DNA of 64,000 nucleotides. Source: Pyrrhoderma lamaoense. Taxonomy: Eukaryota > Basidiomycota > Agaricomycetes > Hymenochaetales > Hymenochaetaceae. A program made the translations under genes and the position numbers. The notes under the pieces are model-generated. The model made no database searches. It saw only the letters and a list, made by a program, of their open reading frames with translations, and was not told the origin of the DNA. Shown here in pieces: positions 47,049 through 63,030 of the stretch; the first letter of the stretch is position 1, and each line of letters begins with the position of its first letter. Where the stretch lies: NCBI GenBank assembly GCA_002794735.1, contig NBAZ01000029.1, forward strand, positions 62,001 to 126,000. The letters run 5' to 3'.

Positions 47049-49751
47049 ATGGTAAACCAGGACGAGGCATCTGATCCTGCATCTCTGGACGTGAGTTCTC
47101 TGTACTGTTCCTGTACGCGTAATGATTTCAATGACGAAAGAGCTCTTCAGATTCTCTGATGAACTCTCGAATCCAGTTTCAAATCTACCATATTCATCTA
47201 TTATAAAAGAAGCTCAAATTCTCGATCAGACGAAAGAGAATGCAGGTACGCTTTTCACCACATTCGATACAGCATTATCTAATACACACTCAACTAGATT
47301 ATCTTTTCATAAATTTGAATCAAGTCTCTGGTCCCAATTCGATAATTCATCATCACGGAGTCTGTATTTGCACATGTAGAGATACACTGAATGATAAGTT
47401 CAATATGAGCATGATAGAGAATATACAACAGAAATCCTCACTGGATATGATCTCCGGATCTTACGAGATATATCATAGAGAGATTATGGATACTATCGGA
47501 AGATCGTTATATTATGTATCTGACAAGTATCTCTTCGAGCATGTTCTACCACCACTTCGTCGAGGTCTGGATATCGAAAGGGTATGTAAAAGACTGAAGA
47601 GAAGACATGTTCTTCTGAATATGGGGAAGAGAAGATACAGATGGAAGGGAGTAGACATGTCTATGAAGAAAGATGTTAACGACATATCGCTGCAGCATAT
47701 TATTACGGAATTGAAATATGATGCGAATCGCTCGTTATCAAGTGGATCACGCAGTACGTTAAGTAATGGGTCAGGCGATAATCTAATATCATTGTCTGCA
47801 GATATCAATATAGACGCTGCATTACTCTTCACTGACCATACAGGGTAGAATGGAGATAAAAGATATTGCGATGATATTGCCGTTCCTATCTTGTTCAATG
47901 ATGGTAAACATGATAGATACTGTGATGTGCGTCAGAGCTGATCATAGTGCTATTCTCTAACTCTAATATTTGGAATAGGATAATGGACAAATTGTGCACT
48001 GCATGCAACATATAATGGCACATGATCTCTGCCGAAGATTCGTATACGGAACTCATATCGACAACGGAACTATGTATGTATGGTTCCTATCAAGAAATTC
48101 GATACTAGTCAGTAATGGAATTGACTTCAATAAGGTATGCACTTTCTTACACTTGTACACGAATCGGAACTAGCTGAGACATGTGAAGGATTACGAGAGT
48201 GTAGTCAGGATATTCCTCTCTTTGTTATATGCATCTAAATCGGACCTTGGATGGGATCCAAGTATATATACGAGACGTGTTGATGGAGAGCGTGTTCACA
48301 CAATCGACGTTTCTGGTATCCGTGTACAAACAGACGAGTCAATGGCACTCTCTCTTCAGCGATCGAAGATGATCCTCGGTTCAGGAGCCCGTGTTTACAA
48401 AGTCCGTAGGATTGTAAATGAAGAAAAAGCCGAGCTTCTTGTTCTGAAGGACTACTGGATAGAAGATAGGAGAGTTCCTGAGTGTTTCATACGGGAGCAA
48501 GTTCTGAGAGATATTGTTGATGTGTATGACCGAGAGTATGTTGACGAGCATATTCTTACCCTCTAGCGTACGGAAGGGCTAAGGTAGAGAACACTGACGA
48601 TAATACTGAAACTGTTATACTTCAAAATAAAGTACCTAATCATATAGAGCGAGCCAAGACCTCGTTCAGGGCAGAGAATGAAAATAAGGATATTGTTGTT
48701 AAGACTTCTCAAGTCCAGGGGGATAATCAAGAGAAGAGGCACGTCCAGCGAAATCATTACCGTATTTTATACAAGGAAGCTGCAACCCCATTATATGACC
48801 TGACGAATAGTATGAGTATTATACTTGTTTTAATTGATGTTGTTGAGGGTGAGTACTTTGGATCCCTGGACAACTGATTAAAATTCTGACTATATCTAGC
48901 TCTTCGACGCATACATGAGGCAGGATGGTTTCACCGAGATATCAGTGGAGTAAATATATATTTGTATACAGATCCCATAATGAATAAGATGCGAGGAATG
49001 ATTGGGGACCTGGAATGTGCAAAGAGGGCCGGAGAAGGTGCTAGATATGATATTCGAACGGTATGCATATGTTTTTCTTCAAGAATCTAGTTTGTTTGAT
49101 ATGTTTATTAGGGAACACCTGATTTCATGTCAATTGAGATAGCAGCCGAAGAACATCTGTTCGGGAGGAAAAGCCAGCCAAAGAATGACGAAGAGTTAGT
49201 GCGAGAGGAAAGAGAAAAACATAAGATTCTAGCTGCGGGATCCAGTAATAATGGTATCTTCTATAATTATATCCATGATATCGAGTCAGTTTGGTGGGTC
49301 GCAATCTGGGCAATGTTTTCACTCGAGAAAAGGACACTTTCAGCGGATGATATCGTTAGTCAGGAGAAACATCTCATACGTAGGATAAATCGGGCTTGTC
49401 TCTTCTCTGGAATTTTGGATACAGGAAAACGGCGGAGCTTTCTTGCGTTTCCTAAATTTTACGATGAAGATGTCCGGTGCATTCCTAATTATTTCCTCAA
49501 CCTAAAATCAATACTGGGAATTATACGTGGTAAAATAATGGAGGAGTATGAAGTCAAGGAAACTGAACTGAATGACTCGTACTCGTCAAATTCGGACTAA
49601 CGGAGATTCATACTAGATTCATCAATTTTCTCCACCTGGCCAATATTGATGACTTTGATACTACTTACATGTCCACAGATCGGTGATATCAGTAGTCTCT
49701 AGACGAGTCACTATAAGAGACGATGAAGGAAACTTGTCGAAGAAACATTGA
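47049..49751 (+). pseudogene. FunK1 copy K: several frame breaks and a nonsense codon
   Basis: Exon 1 (MVNQDEASDPASL) is frameshifted near 47137. Exon 2 reads well (DKYLFEHVLPPLRRGLDIERV) but gains a stop after FTDHTG (47846). Exon 3 is open. Exon 4 (48187 on) has ILGSGARVYKVRRI and VLKDYW, then loses one C in ILTPLAYG (near 48563). Exon 5 has WFHRDISGVN and GDLECAK, so the first Asn-loop Gly and a neighbouring residue have changed. Exon 6 is of the FGRKSQPKND type shared with copy B; it is frameshifted near 49585 and its tail is degraded. The number and variety of defects, including substitutions, indicate a real pseudogene. Confidence 0.8.
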
Positions 49752-49753
49752 TA

Positions 49754-50352
49754 CGCATTCTTACTCAACTTATCTATATCTATATGTTGACACTCGGCTC
49801 CAAGATACAGCCAATCACTTGGAAAAATGCAGGAGCTGCGTAACTGCTACCTAGATTGTTTAGTATACCCTTGTTAAGTTGATTCCTTTTCGCATCTCCG
49901 AGTTTTCCCCAGGCCGCCATCTCCATTACCGCATCATTTTATAACTATCTAATATTCTTTGTTGTATCTGTTCTACTGTCTAGCATAAACTTCTCTTTGT
50001 ACTTCATATTTTGATCTATTATAGACCAAGCCTGTTGTTATGAGAATCCCAGAGACGGTATTGTTAATACATGACTTGATTTCGATATCAAAGCATAGAG
50101 AAACCTTTTGTAAACCTGAGTTTGTACTTGATAAATTTCGCGACGCATGATCTCTTACCATTGTTTTAGTGGGGAAACTCGATTGAGTGAAGTATACTTC
50201 GTTGAAAGTCTTGTTTAAGCATCGCAAGGCTCCAACCTTTGTTTATTGACCGTCCTATTCGGTCCTTTGCCGAATCTGATCAATTGATCCAGAAGCAGGA
50301 GCTTTGAAGAGAAATTATACGTGATCGAATTAGATCTTGTCCTAGTTTGTGA
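49754..50352. other. Decayed 3' flank of copy K
   Basis: Only weak resemblance to the conserved 3' flank. No gene seen. Confidence 0.4.
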
Positions 50353-50450
50353 TATTAGTAGGAGAAATATCTACTCACATACAGATCCCACAACAAATAG
50401 GATATGAGGAGTGATTGGGGACTTGATATCTGCGGACAAGGTTGGATATT
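50353..50450 (+). pseudogene. FunK1 fragment L: exon 5 remnant
   Basis: GATATTAGTAGGAGAAATAT and what follows translate as DISRRNIYSHTDPTTNRI, then a stop, then GVIGDL. This matches the catalytic-loop exon of the family. Nothing else of the gene remains nearby. Confidence 0.6.
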
Positions 50451-51059
50451 TTCTGAGATATGTTATTAGAACAGGATACTGGAACTTTTACTAACACAAA
50501 CCCTAGCTTATCTGTTAGCTCGCTTTATTTGGTATACCTTTTAACATCACAATTGGTCTTACTGCGTCAAGAACCGATCTTGTCCGACCTGGAAAAGGTT
50601 GTCTTTGTTACTGTCAGACAATAGTCTTACAAGATGATGTATATTAGTAATAAAACATAATATAATCAGAAAGAGATGGTCTTGCCTGACATGTATAAAA
50701 AGCATGAATTTAGATAAGACAAGATCGTCTTGTCTTATCTAATCTCAAATGTCAATCAAAATGTCAATCATCGCATGTCAACAATCTCTAAATATAGTAT
50801 AAGTATTAAGAAGGCAGACTAGTTGTTGAGGGGTCAATTCCCTCCGTCAATTCCTTACAATATACCCCCCTTTCCGAAGTAGCTCTCTGATAGTCTCCTG
50901 TACTCTTAATCTATTACTCTTCTGCTTAATTGAGCTGCCCGGGAGTAGATGTTTTCTGTAGAAATACTCTTAGTCAATTTCTTATTACTATTAATCTTTA
51001 CAAGCACATAGTACTATATGCTAATTCACCAAGATACAATTTCATGAACAGTTATATAA
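50451..51059. other. Non-coding, with an LTR remnant
   Basis: No gene seen. Apart from the LTR remnant at 50815-50950, only AT-rich sequence. Confidence 0.4.
50815..50950 (+). mobile_element. Old LTR fragment
   Basis: CTCTCTGATAGTCTCCTGTA, the preceding C run and the following CTGCCCGGGAG match the middle of the LTR at 36690-37420 with many substitutions. The ends are lost. Confidence 0.55.
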
Positions 51060-51700
51060 TTATAGTGTGAAAAGGGGGAACTCGTTCTTTCCGCTCCAGC
51101 TGAATGCTGTGAAGTCATAAGTCAAATATACCGTGCCATTGTTCAACTTAATTCCAATACTTCCGCTAAGTACTCCAGGGTATCCAATCTGGAGCGACAA
51201 TCCATCGGCGAGACTACCAGTGACCTCTCCAACGCTTACTTGACCAACAATCGGAATGTTAGCAAATGCTTCCAGGCGATTGTCGTAGTGGCAGGATTGT
51301 AGGATATAACAAGCTGGTATGTACAAGATATTAATTACTGTAGCGTAAAATCGTTTCTAAGTGTACTCACGTCGAGGATGTAGACGCTAACTCTCCAAAC
51401 TTTGATGCCATCTGCGACAAAGCCGACCTCGTGCTGAGGATGCTGTATATAAACTATGTCCTTGCTGCCTGGAGGGGTGATCTTGACAACATTCTTCTCG
51501 AAATGGTCAATAGTCGCTGTTGTAACATCCAGTATGTAAGATAACAAATATAAGGAATACGGGAGATATCATACCACTAATCTCTGTCACCAGCGTAGCA
51601 GATAAGACACAGTTTATCACTATGAGCTATAGGACGAACCTTGTATCCTCCTGAGAGAGAGATCAGTAGAATAATGGAAAGGTGCGGTTGTTGCTGCCAT
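51060..51700 (-). pseudogene. Small unknown protein, copy 1 (one base missing in exon 3)
   Basis: Exons 51700-51640 (MAATTAPFHYSTDLSLRR), 51516-51371 (ATIDHFEKNVVKITPPGSKD) and 51313-51060 match the paralogue at 55659-56305 in position and length, except that exon 3 is 254 nt instead of 255. The loss is near 51275, where paralogue ALQAFANIP is found here only in the shifted frame (LEAFANIP). The C-terminal half (VGQVSVGEVTGSLADGL, SGSIGIKLNNGTVYLTYDF) is rich in alternating beta-strand patterns. There is no signal peptide and no recognised family. It may be a real gene with a sequencing error. Confidence 0.6.
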
Positions 51701-53089
51701 TGTTGTAACAACAGTGAGGAAAGAGTTTGTGAGTAAAAGATCTTTGCTTGAGTCTTTAGATGCTTGAGAGTTGATATCGATCTGGCCATTCTGGAGTACC
51801 ATTTTATAGCAAGTCCTAAATTATCTATTATTATCCGTCGTTGTATACGCATGGTCCATCTATGGCGTCCCTCAGTGTTCTAAGCTTCAGTAGCTGTCAG
51901 TGTTCCTATCGAAGCGAGTCTTGAGTGTTCCAAGTTCAGATTTTCCTCCTCGCTAAAGGATCATCTCTAGGAATCCATGCGGAACCTTCAAGCTCAATGT
52001 TCATTGCGACACTGATATCCATGCGGCACCTTCAAGCTCAGTGCTCATCACAACATCTATGGAGCCCATCAAGACGTTTCGAGTATAAATCACTATATAA
52101 ATCACTTTGGAAGTGGAACAATTCGCAATTAGAGCTTGAGATCTATCATAGGAGCGACAACACATGATCTAGTTAAAGCGCTTCAATCAAAATCTCGGTA
52201 CATCTTTACGGGAAGAGCAGAAGAAGACGCCCGCCGCCCAACACGTTTGGACTTATTGACGACCGAAGAGATTTTAGTACATCTTTCCAATAGTCACAAT
52301 TCCTAATACTCTCAAATTCTAGTATAGTCTCTACTTAGATTAGACATTATTGCCTGGGTATTCTAGCTTCATTGTGTAATTCTTAGAAAATAATATTCAC
52401 CCATGCGTAATTCGAAGGTAGTAAAAGATAACGCCATCCCTCAAAGCGCCTCGAATCAGGGAGTTTGAATATTTCTTTGACATACCTTACCAGTCGACTT
52501 ACATGCACTACATAAGATACGCAAGCTTGGAGCGTGTAAGTAGCATCCATTAATGTCGCATTGTAATCTGATGGCGCCGATTCTTTTAAAGGTGGTATAG
52601 ATTTCTTGATGAACTCAATGAGAGTCGGTAATTGTCATGTCTAAAGTAATACACGTAAACAGCCCGTAGTGGATAGCTTCAATACTTATAAAGCTTGCTA
52701 ATGGAAAACCCCTGAGGAAGTCTATGGTAATCATAACATGAAGTAGTTCAGTAATCGATTGTGCAACTAACAACGTGAGATAGTGAATTAGAAATCAGAA
52801 AAAAGGAAAACAAAGAATCTAAGTTATCTGAGTCGTAGTATAGAGATGACTATCCATGAGTGATAGAATCACATATGAAGAGAATATGTATATATGAAAG
52901 TGATATGATATTTATAATAGTTCTCAAAACTCAGGCAGCAGTAAAGCAACGATCGTAGGAAATGTATCATTCTTGCCTAGTATCGTTCGAATCCACACTA
53001 GCAAATGTGATTTGACACCGCCAGATTCAAGCCATATTAGGATATGTACATTTGCATGTACACTCATAGTCTTGTCTGGTAACTCATCT
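51701..53089. other. Non-coding region with a short tandem repeat
   Basis: The copy 1 promoter (about 51700-51800) resembles that of the paralogue near 55590-55655. No supported gene. Confidence 0.4.
51973..52060. repeat. Two 44-bp direct repeats
   Basis: ATCCATGCGGAACCTTCAAG at 51973 and ATCCATGCGGCACCTTCAAG at 52017 begin two adjacent copies with a few differences. Confidence 0.6.
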
Positions 53090-54015
53090 AGAAGCACTTT
53101 GTAGTAGTATGGACATCACTTTTGAACTACTGGTGCAATTGAAAGTGAGTTTTACTAGCTATTTCGTAGCGTATTGACTATGATCTGATTGTATATAGCT
53201 CTTTATCGAATTTATGAAACAGAGTGGGTTCGTCGAGGTATCGATCCAGATGATACACATCTTTTTGTGAGCCCTATCATCTATATGAAGCTAGGGATGT
53301 TTTGAGATTCGATGTTTGCGAAGAAAGTTGGGGCTGCTGCCGAATTCGATGCACGGACGGTATGCACTGTATCTAATATGAGCCTCATAATTATTCTCTC
53401 ATAGTACGTTGTCTTTAGGGTCCACCCAAGCTTATAGCTATGTAGCCGCTGAAGAGTATCTCTTTACTTCGAATTCTAGGTACATATCCATATGACTCAG
53501 ATGATTCTGATATCGCTGCTGCGGCGCTGAAAGGATACAGAAATGGAGGGTCAAGCAAGGATCTAAGTCCTGATATCTAATATAATCATATCCACGATAT
53601 CGCTACAGTATGGTGGATCTTAGAAAATGATATCCCTGATCAAGGCATTTCTCTCACCGTAAGGCAAATAAAGAAAATCTCTCTCTCCGGAGACATATAC
53701 AACAGACTTTCCTTATGGCAGAAGTAGCATTCATAGTGCTTGTAGAGTGAGTTCCTGGATATCGCGAGGGTTTTAAAAGGAGTTGTCTAGGCAGTGTGTC
53801 TTGCATTTGCAGAAAGATTAAAAGAGATATAATAGCTAAAGCAAATCTTCACAGAGATACTCTCAAGGTTATACTGTCTATCCATGTCGTGATTGAAGAA
53901 TCTGTTTTAGTCTATACAACTCCACATCTGACAAGTATCTCGGAAATATCGTTTAAAACGAGTCACTGAGAGGAACGATGGAGATTATCAGCCAAAGCGA
54001 CAAAAGTATACATCT
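53090..54015 (+). pseudogene. FunK1 fragment M: ancient decayed 3' half
   Basis: The end of exon 4, exon 5 (ALYRIYETEWVRRGIDPDD, then MFAKKVGAAAEFDART before a GTATGC donor) and exon 6 (AAEEYLF, YNHIHDIATVWWI) are recognisable through stops and gaps. HRD has become RRG. Divergence is much greater than among other copies, so this is an old member at the edge of the array. Confidence 0.65.
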
Positions 54016-55658
54016 CATCACAACCCATCACTTGTTGTAATCTAATTTGATGTTAAGGAATAAGTGATTACTGGCATCATCGACACATGCGTCACTAGAT
54101 AGAAGTATCTCTTGGAGCTCATCTGTATATTTGCTGCTGCTTTTATGTGTCTTCATATTCCTGTTACTCGCTTTATCTTGTCATTTTCTTTACGACATGA
54201 CTTCCTTATTCGTGCCTGTATTGGGTCCTATTACAAGTTTATCATACTATAGTTATCAGCCTCGCATATGTCAATTCATATCAGAAGAACAGGTGATACC
54301 AATGAATCTACTTCAATTATATGTGAAGCGTGGTAGTCCACTCCGAATTGTTGTGATCCATGAGGCATCAGATTATCAATTTTTGTAACGATTTTGAGCT
54401 ATGTACTACAGAATCAAGCGTACCTCATCTCTCGCAGATCTCATATACCTTTATCAAGATGATTTCCAACATCTATAACCATCTCTTTCTTCTCGGTCGT
54501 AGTAACTACTAAAATAGTGCTTTGAGAAAGTTACTACGTGATTGAAGTACTTTTTGTCCTAGTTCTGGGCATATTGAGAAAGTACAAGCCAGGAGACAAA
54601 GGAATAGTTACTTATTAGACTTACAATGATGAAAACGTCGATTTACAAAGAGGAAGCGAGGATAAGATATCAAATAAGTGAAGTATTGAAACATAGAATT
54701 TATGTGTCACATCATTGTAAACACTCATATGTTCAATTTTGTGTACCTCGGAGTTTCTTCCACCCTTCCTCGAAGAGCTCTATGCCACCCTTCTTGAAGA
54801 GTGTGCCACTGAGACTCGGTGCTACTTGGAAGTCATTAATACGTTTCAGGAATAGGTTTCTCATGAAGCACATACAAATTAATCTGTAAGTAGGTCAAAG
54901 AAACACACAAATTCCCTCACAATATATGACTTCTATATACAGAGGTAGCTTTATTTTCCCTCATACAACGCGCTGATAGATTGATAATATAAACGAAACG
55001 CACAATGAGGCTCGAATACCCAGGTTGCAACATATAATCTAGGTAAAATCTGTTTTGGGGTTCTAGTAAGATAAGAAGTGCAACTATTTGTATTGTCCTA
55101 TTTTGCTTCTGATTCTCCGATTGTTAGTAAGCCCAACAGTAGTGGATATGGTTGTATGAACGTCAAACGTGTTGTGTATAATTTTGGACACCTGCATTGT
55201 TCTGCTAGTCTCGTGGGAAGGTATCGAAGTCTAATAGTGATGCTTCAAATTAAATACGCGTTATCGTTCCTGTGATGGATCTCGGACCGGATATAAATAT
55301 TGATTCTTTTGCTAGAGTGGTGCTTATACTTGAAACGTCTAAACGACTTCCATTAGTGTCACAATAAAAAACAGACTCGGAGGTGCCACTCAAATTCTGA
55401 CAAAGCAGCAAAAGTCTTCAGATGGCGGATATAGTTACTACTTCGATCACCTGAGACTTGCACTAGTATAGGCACTACCATCTATTGCAGTTTGGAGGCG
55501 TTGAGGGACTACATAAGTGGATTATACATGGGTAAGCTACAGTTTGCTATAAAATAGGTGCTCTGGGATGCCCAGATAGTCACCAGCTCACAAGTATCTA
55601 AAGACTCAAGCAAAGATCCTTCACTCGCAAGAACTCTTTACTCACAAGTATTCTAACA
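54016..55658. other. Non-coding
   Basis: Short open frames (54131-54388, 54626-54889, 55078-55275) have no paralogue, no intron context and no recognisable domain. About 55560-55655 resembles the upstream region of 51700. Nothing else seen. Confidence 0.4.
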
Positions 55659-56305
55659 ATGACAGCAACAACCGCCCCTTTCCACTATTCTACTGACCTC
55701 TCTCTTAGAGGAGTCAAAGGTTCGTCCTACAATTTATAGTTATATAGACTATGTCTCACCTGCTACATTGATGACAGAGATTGGCGGTATGATTAACCCT
55801 GTGCTCATGATATTTTGATGTTGACTAGATATGATATATCTCAACAGCAACCATGGACCATTTCCAGAAGAATGTTATCAAGTTCACCCCTCCTAACAGC
55901 GCCGACACTGTTTATATACAGAAGCCTGCCAATGAAGTCAGTCTTGTCGCAAATGACACCCAAGTTTGGAGGGTTAACATCTACATCCTCGAAGTGAGTA
56001 ATTGAAGAATGTTTGTATAGTAGTGTTTTATATCTCATTCATAACAACAGATTGTTATCTCGTACACAGCGTCCACCGGGGCAATCGCTCTGCAGGCGTT
56101 TGCTAACATCCCGATAGTTGGTCAAGTGAGCGTTGGACAGGTCACTGGTAGTCTCGCCGATGGAGTGTCGATCCAGATTGGATACCCTGGAGTGCTCAGC
56201 GGGAGTATTGGAATCAAGGTCACCAATGGCACTGTATATTTGTTATACAACTTCTCTGCTCTCGGCTGGAGTGGAAATGATCAGATCCCTCTCTTCACTG
56301 TATAA
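55659..56305 (+). CDS. Small unknown protein, copy 2 (153 aa)
   Basis: Three exons (55659-55719, 55848-55993, 56051-56305) keep phase. The protein starts MTATTAPFHYSTDLSLRG. A middle part follows (TMDHFQKNVIKFTPPNSADT, VYIQKPANEVSLVANDTQVW). The end is Gly/Val/Ser-rich (IPIVGQVSVGQVTGSLADGV, SGSIGIKVTNGTVYLLYNF, WSGNDQIPLFTV). The pattern suggests a small all-beta fold. There is no signal peptide, no transmembrane segment and no Cys. I do not recognise the family. A second copy in opposite orientation (51060-51700) conserves the exon-intron structure, which supports a real gene. It lies between the kinase array and ORC5. Confidence 0.65.
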
Positions 56306-56580
56306 TTGTATAAATGTTCTACTAATTGTGTATGAATTAGCATATGGTATTATGCACATGTAATAGTTAATAGGTTTAAGATAACGTTTTGAGAAAACAC
56401 CTACTATAAGTAAACCTAGCCTTCTACAACAAGGATGTGACTAAATTTCATCAAACAACGAGAAAATACAGATATTTACTTATTGTAGTTCTTCACTCAA
56501 TTATTTCTGTGTGAAATAATACGTAAGTACTTACAGATAACAAAGACGGCGATATATAAGACAGTATGGTATGATTTCTC

Positions 56581-58414
56581 TTAATTTCCCTCCCACAAGA
56601 GTTCTCCCAAAGGGATGCCAAGCCTCCTCGCTACTTTGCGAGCTTCTTCAGCTCCGAATGCACTCCCACAACGGAGCATTAATGCATATCCATCAATTTT
56701 CTCAGGCCTTTCCACTGAAGAAGCTGTCGAAGGGTTATTCGTCTGTAAGATATGTTGCGCACAAAGATCACGTATCTGAGGGAAATAGCAGGTTTGAGTT
56801 CATTGGTTCATCTCTAGGGCGTAAAAAGTTGAAAGAGAACATAGAACAGACCGTTGACAAGGTTAAAACATGGTAGACATCTTCTTCTGCCCGGATATCA
56901 TCCATACCCTCTTCATCCATACTCGTCATACTTTCATCATATTCACGCAACAATGCCCCAAGGATGGCTGTTAATCGATCCAAAGAAAATGTTTGGGGCC
57001 CGAGAAGTCGTTGAGGGACCTTAGAGATATTTTATGTCAGCTTACCGCAGACAATGGATATGATGCTAGTACAAACCTTTGCTATAGTACTACCTCTACC
57101 TCTTCCTCCGCGAGTTCCTCCGCCCCGTCGCTTCTTACGGTTATTAGCTTCTGCTCCCCGAGCGAACATTCGGTGGTCAGATTTAACTGGATTATAGCTA
57201 GCCAAAAAAGCAGCAAGAGATACAAAGCACGCGATTCGAGACAATTGCGATTCAATTGGCACAAGACTTGTTGGCCTTCTTCCGGAGGTTCTTGTCCTTC
57301 TTCCGCATCTACCCGACTGAATCTACTCCATCCCCACTCTGCGGCTGATTTCTCACGTGGGTAGAGTACTTCGAGCGCATTTGTGAGGGATGGAGTAAAG
57401 TGTCGGATTAGGCGAATGCGCGCTTCCTCTGTTGGCGCTTGGTATATGTCTTCATCTTGAAGATCGAGTTCACCAGTCGATCTTGATAATTCAAGTTGTT
57501 TCCATTCATCTAGAATAGGTTGTACGAATCCTGGCCACCGTGCGGCAGCTATGTAAGCAAGTTCTGTGACTTCGTCTGCATCCGAGGCAAGGAAAGGAGA
57601 ACAAACGCTATAAACATGTTCAATGAAATGCCTAAAAAGAGGTTTTAGTACGGGATGATAGAGATGACTCCCCTCCTCAAGTGAGGGATATGTATTATAG
57701 ATGGTGTTTATCACGGCTATTGTTAGTGAGGGTAAGTTGAGTCAAGTACTGTCTGAACCTAGATTTGATTCACATAAGACGTACACTCCTTTGAAAGAGA
57801 CCAGAGATCAATCTTATATGGATCAAAAATAGTTCCGGGTGTAAGCGTCAGTGTCTCCCAGTCTGTATCAGAGACGAAGATGGTTTTCGTATCTGTACCA
57901 GTCTATGTACATTTGAAGTTCAAATTGATATACAATGCATTTGATGTATAATGTTACTCACTAATTCCGCAATTCTTGTTAAGGGTGTGATCAATCTAGG
58001 TAGCGATTGCTTCAGCTTCTCAGCACGTTCGATCACCAGCACAAATCTAGTTTTACTTGATAAACTTGACTCGGGAAGAGTCGTAAGTGTTTTGATGTTA
58101 TGTAGAAAATCGTCCATAGTATCATTTCTACTTGAGTATATTGGATGATCTATTGGTATTGATAATTGGTGTATAAGGGAGTTGAGAAGAGTATCGAATA
58201 GTATGCGCTGAGAGAATGCGGCGATAGCGTTAACGAATGCAAGTTTTAGCTGGATCAGAGGTTTAGGGCCGGATTCAGTGAGTTTGTCGGCTTGCTGTAT
58301 AGCTTCTTGCAATAGCTCATGAGTCCTGTTACTGTTATTCGACTGGTTGTTTATGTATATGAATGAAGGATATCTTGATAGAAGGGTAAATTTCAGATCC
58401 TCCGAGCAGCTCAT
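56581..58414 (-). CDS. ORC5: Origin recognition complex subunit 5
   Basis: ORC5 is part of the six-subunit complex that marks replication origins in the nucleus. Exons 58414-57962, 57902-57785, 57716-57077 and from 57019 on are clear; the last intron (about 56880-56770) is uncertain. The final exon ends RRLGIPLGELLWEGN. Family hallmarks: a Walker B-like RFVLVIERAEKLKQSLPRL; TIFVSDTDWETL; SPFLASDADEVTELAYIAAARW; SLAAFLASYNPVKSDHRMF; and RLLGPQTFSLDRLTAIL. The P-loop position reads YINNQSNNSNRT, with no GxxGKT, so ATP binding by the classical loop is unlikely. Exon 3 is one base short (near 57260-57300), and the frame changes between EEGQEPPEEGQ and VPIESQLSRIA. A sequencing error is the likely cause. 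Confidence 0.85.
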
Positions 58415-59428
58415 ATCTATGGCGGTATGAGAAGTAGTAGTGGTTCTTGTGTGAACCCGTTACTTACAGAATTCGACGAGTCAATACACGTGATCATAGG
58501 TCGGTAATTACCGCAATCGCGGTACAAATGGTATTTTGGTACTGGGTTATCGTCCAAACTAATGCCACAGAGTCTCTACATGATCTTCTCACTTTTGTGG
58601 GTCTCGAATAATTGAAACGAACATTCTGATAAATGCAATCATCTTTTTCTGAAAATACCAATAAGACTTTGTCGTTCACTTTGACTTTTCCCAGTTATTG
58701 AATATGCATAACTGAACGGTTTAGACTCCTGTACAAGTTATTTATCCCTTCTCTGGTATCATATTACTATATGGAAGCTAGATATTAAAGGGCAAAGGTG
58801 TTCTGTTCAGTATCGACCTCCGTATAACATAAACTTGTACATATGAAAACACAGCGCTATCGCAAAATTAGCGCGGTGATAATAGACCAAAGACGCCACT
58901 AGAAACATTTGCATCGGACACTACCCCCAAGCAGTGCTCATAAGCATTCGATAGTACTCGTAAGAACCAGTCTATTTGCGAAAGTTACACATTGTAACAC
59001 ATGGATGATACAAATTTTCCCGAAGTTTACATCAGCACTGTGCTGTGCATTGTAGCCATATGCGTGTGATAAGAGGAAAAGTACATGTATATGAGGACCA
59101 ATAAAGTCGAGTGACATCAATTTTCTTGAATTCTGTTTTCTAGAAAGAAAATGAAACCTAATTGGTTGAACCGAAGTGGAAAAGCAAAATTCGGAGTAAG
59201 AGTAGCCTATTTCGGCCGGTTGAGTCACGCGGAATTTCTTGTCCTGCTTTTTTTTAAACTTGAAGTCATCTCGGGACTCGTACTCATCCAGGCTTATATC
59301 CCTGTCCTAGGACAAGGTCAGCGAGGCCTTGAGCTTTGTATCCCTCATCTCTCAACATCATCCTCTTATTTATCTCTCTCTCTTCCAGAACTCATCATCT
59401 AAAACTCCATTGAAAAGATAGAATTACA
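58415..59428. other. Divergent promoter region of ORC5 and ARG5,6
   Basis: No gene supported. It holds the upstream regions of both genes, including the Gcn4-type site. Confidence 0.55.
59221..59227 (+). promoter_or_regulatory. Gcn4/Cpc1-type binding site
   Basis: TGAGTCA matches the TGASTCA core bound by Gcn4/Cpc1 activators of general amino acid control. It lies 202 bp before the start of an arginine biosynthesis gene, the expected place. Confidence 0.5.
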
Positions 59429-62829
<3,401 letters not shown>

Positions 62830-63030
62830 GGCATGTGCAACCCAGGAATCAGAATACTGACTGACCTATCTTTATATCTCCCTTGTAAATAGAACTTAAG
62901 TTATGAATTTAACTTTTCTATATCAAAAATCTGTTCTAAAGACGAATGTTGATATCATGTATCAGTTCGCTCTAGACGACCAAAAATAAGTAATATAATC
63001 TCGTGTAGATGATCTATGAAAGCTAAATTG

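Noticed and set aside
3737..54015. CRISPR-like or phage-like defence array
   Set aside because: The repeats are whole spliced eukaryotic genes with introns and LTRs; no short regular repeat-spacer pattern exists.
54131..54388. 85-aa ORF with a hydrophobic start
   Set aside because: It looks like a signal peptide or membrane segment, but there is no homologue in the window, no promoter signal and AT-rich context; not enough to call.
56571..56876. 101-aa plus-strand ORF next to ORC5
   Set aside because: The opposite strand encodes the ORC5 C-terminus (ALMLRCGSAFGAEEARKVARR), so this is a shadow.
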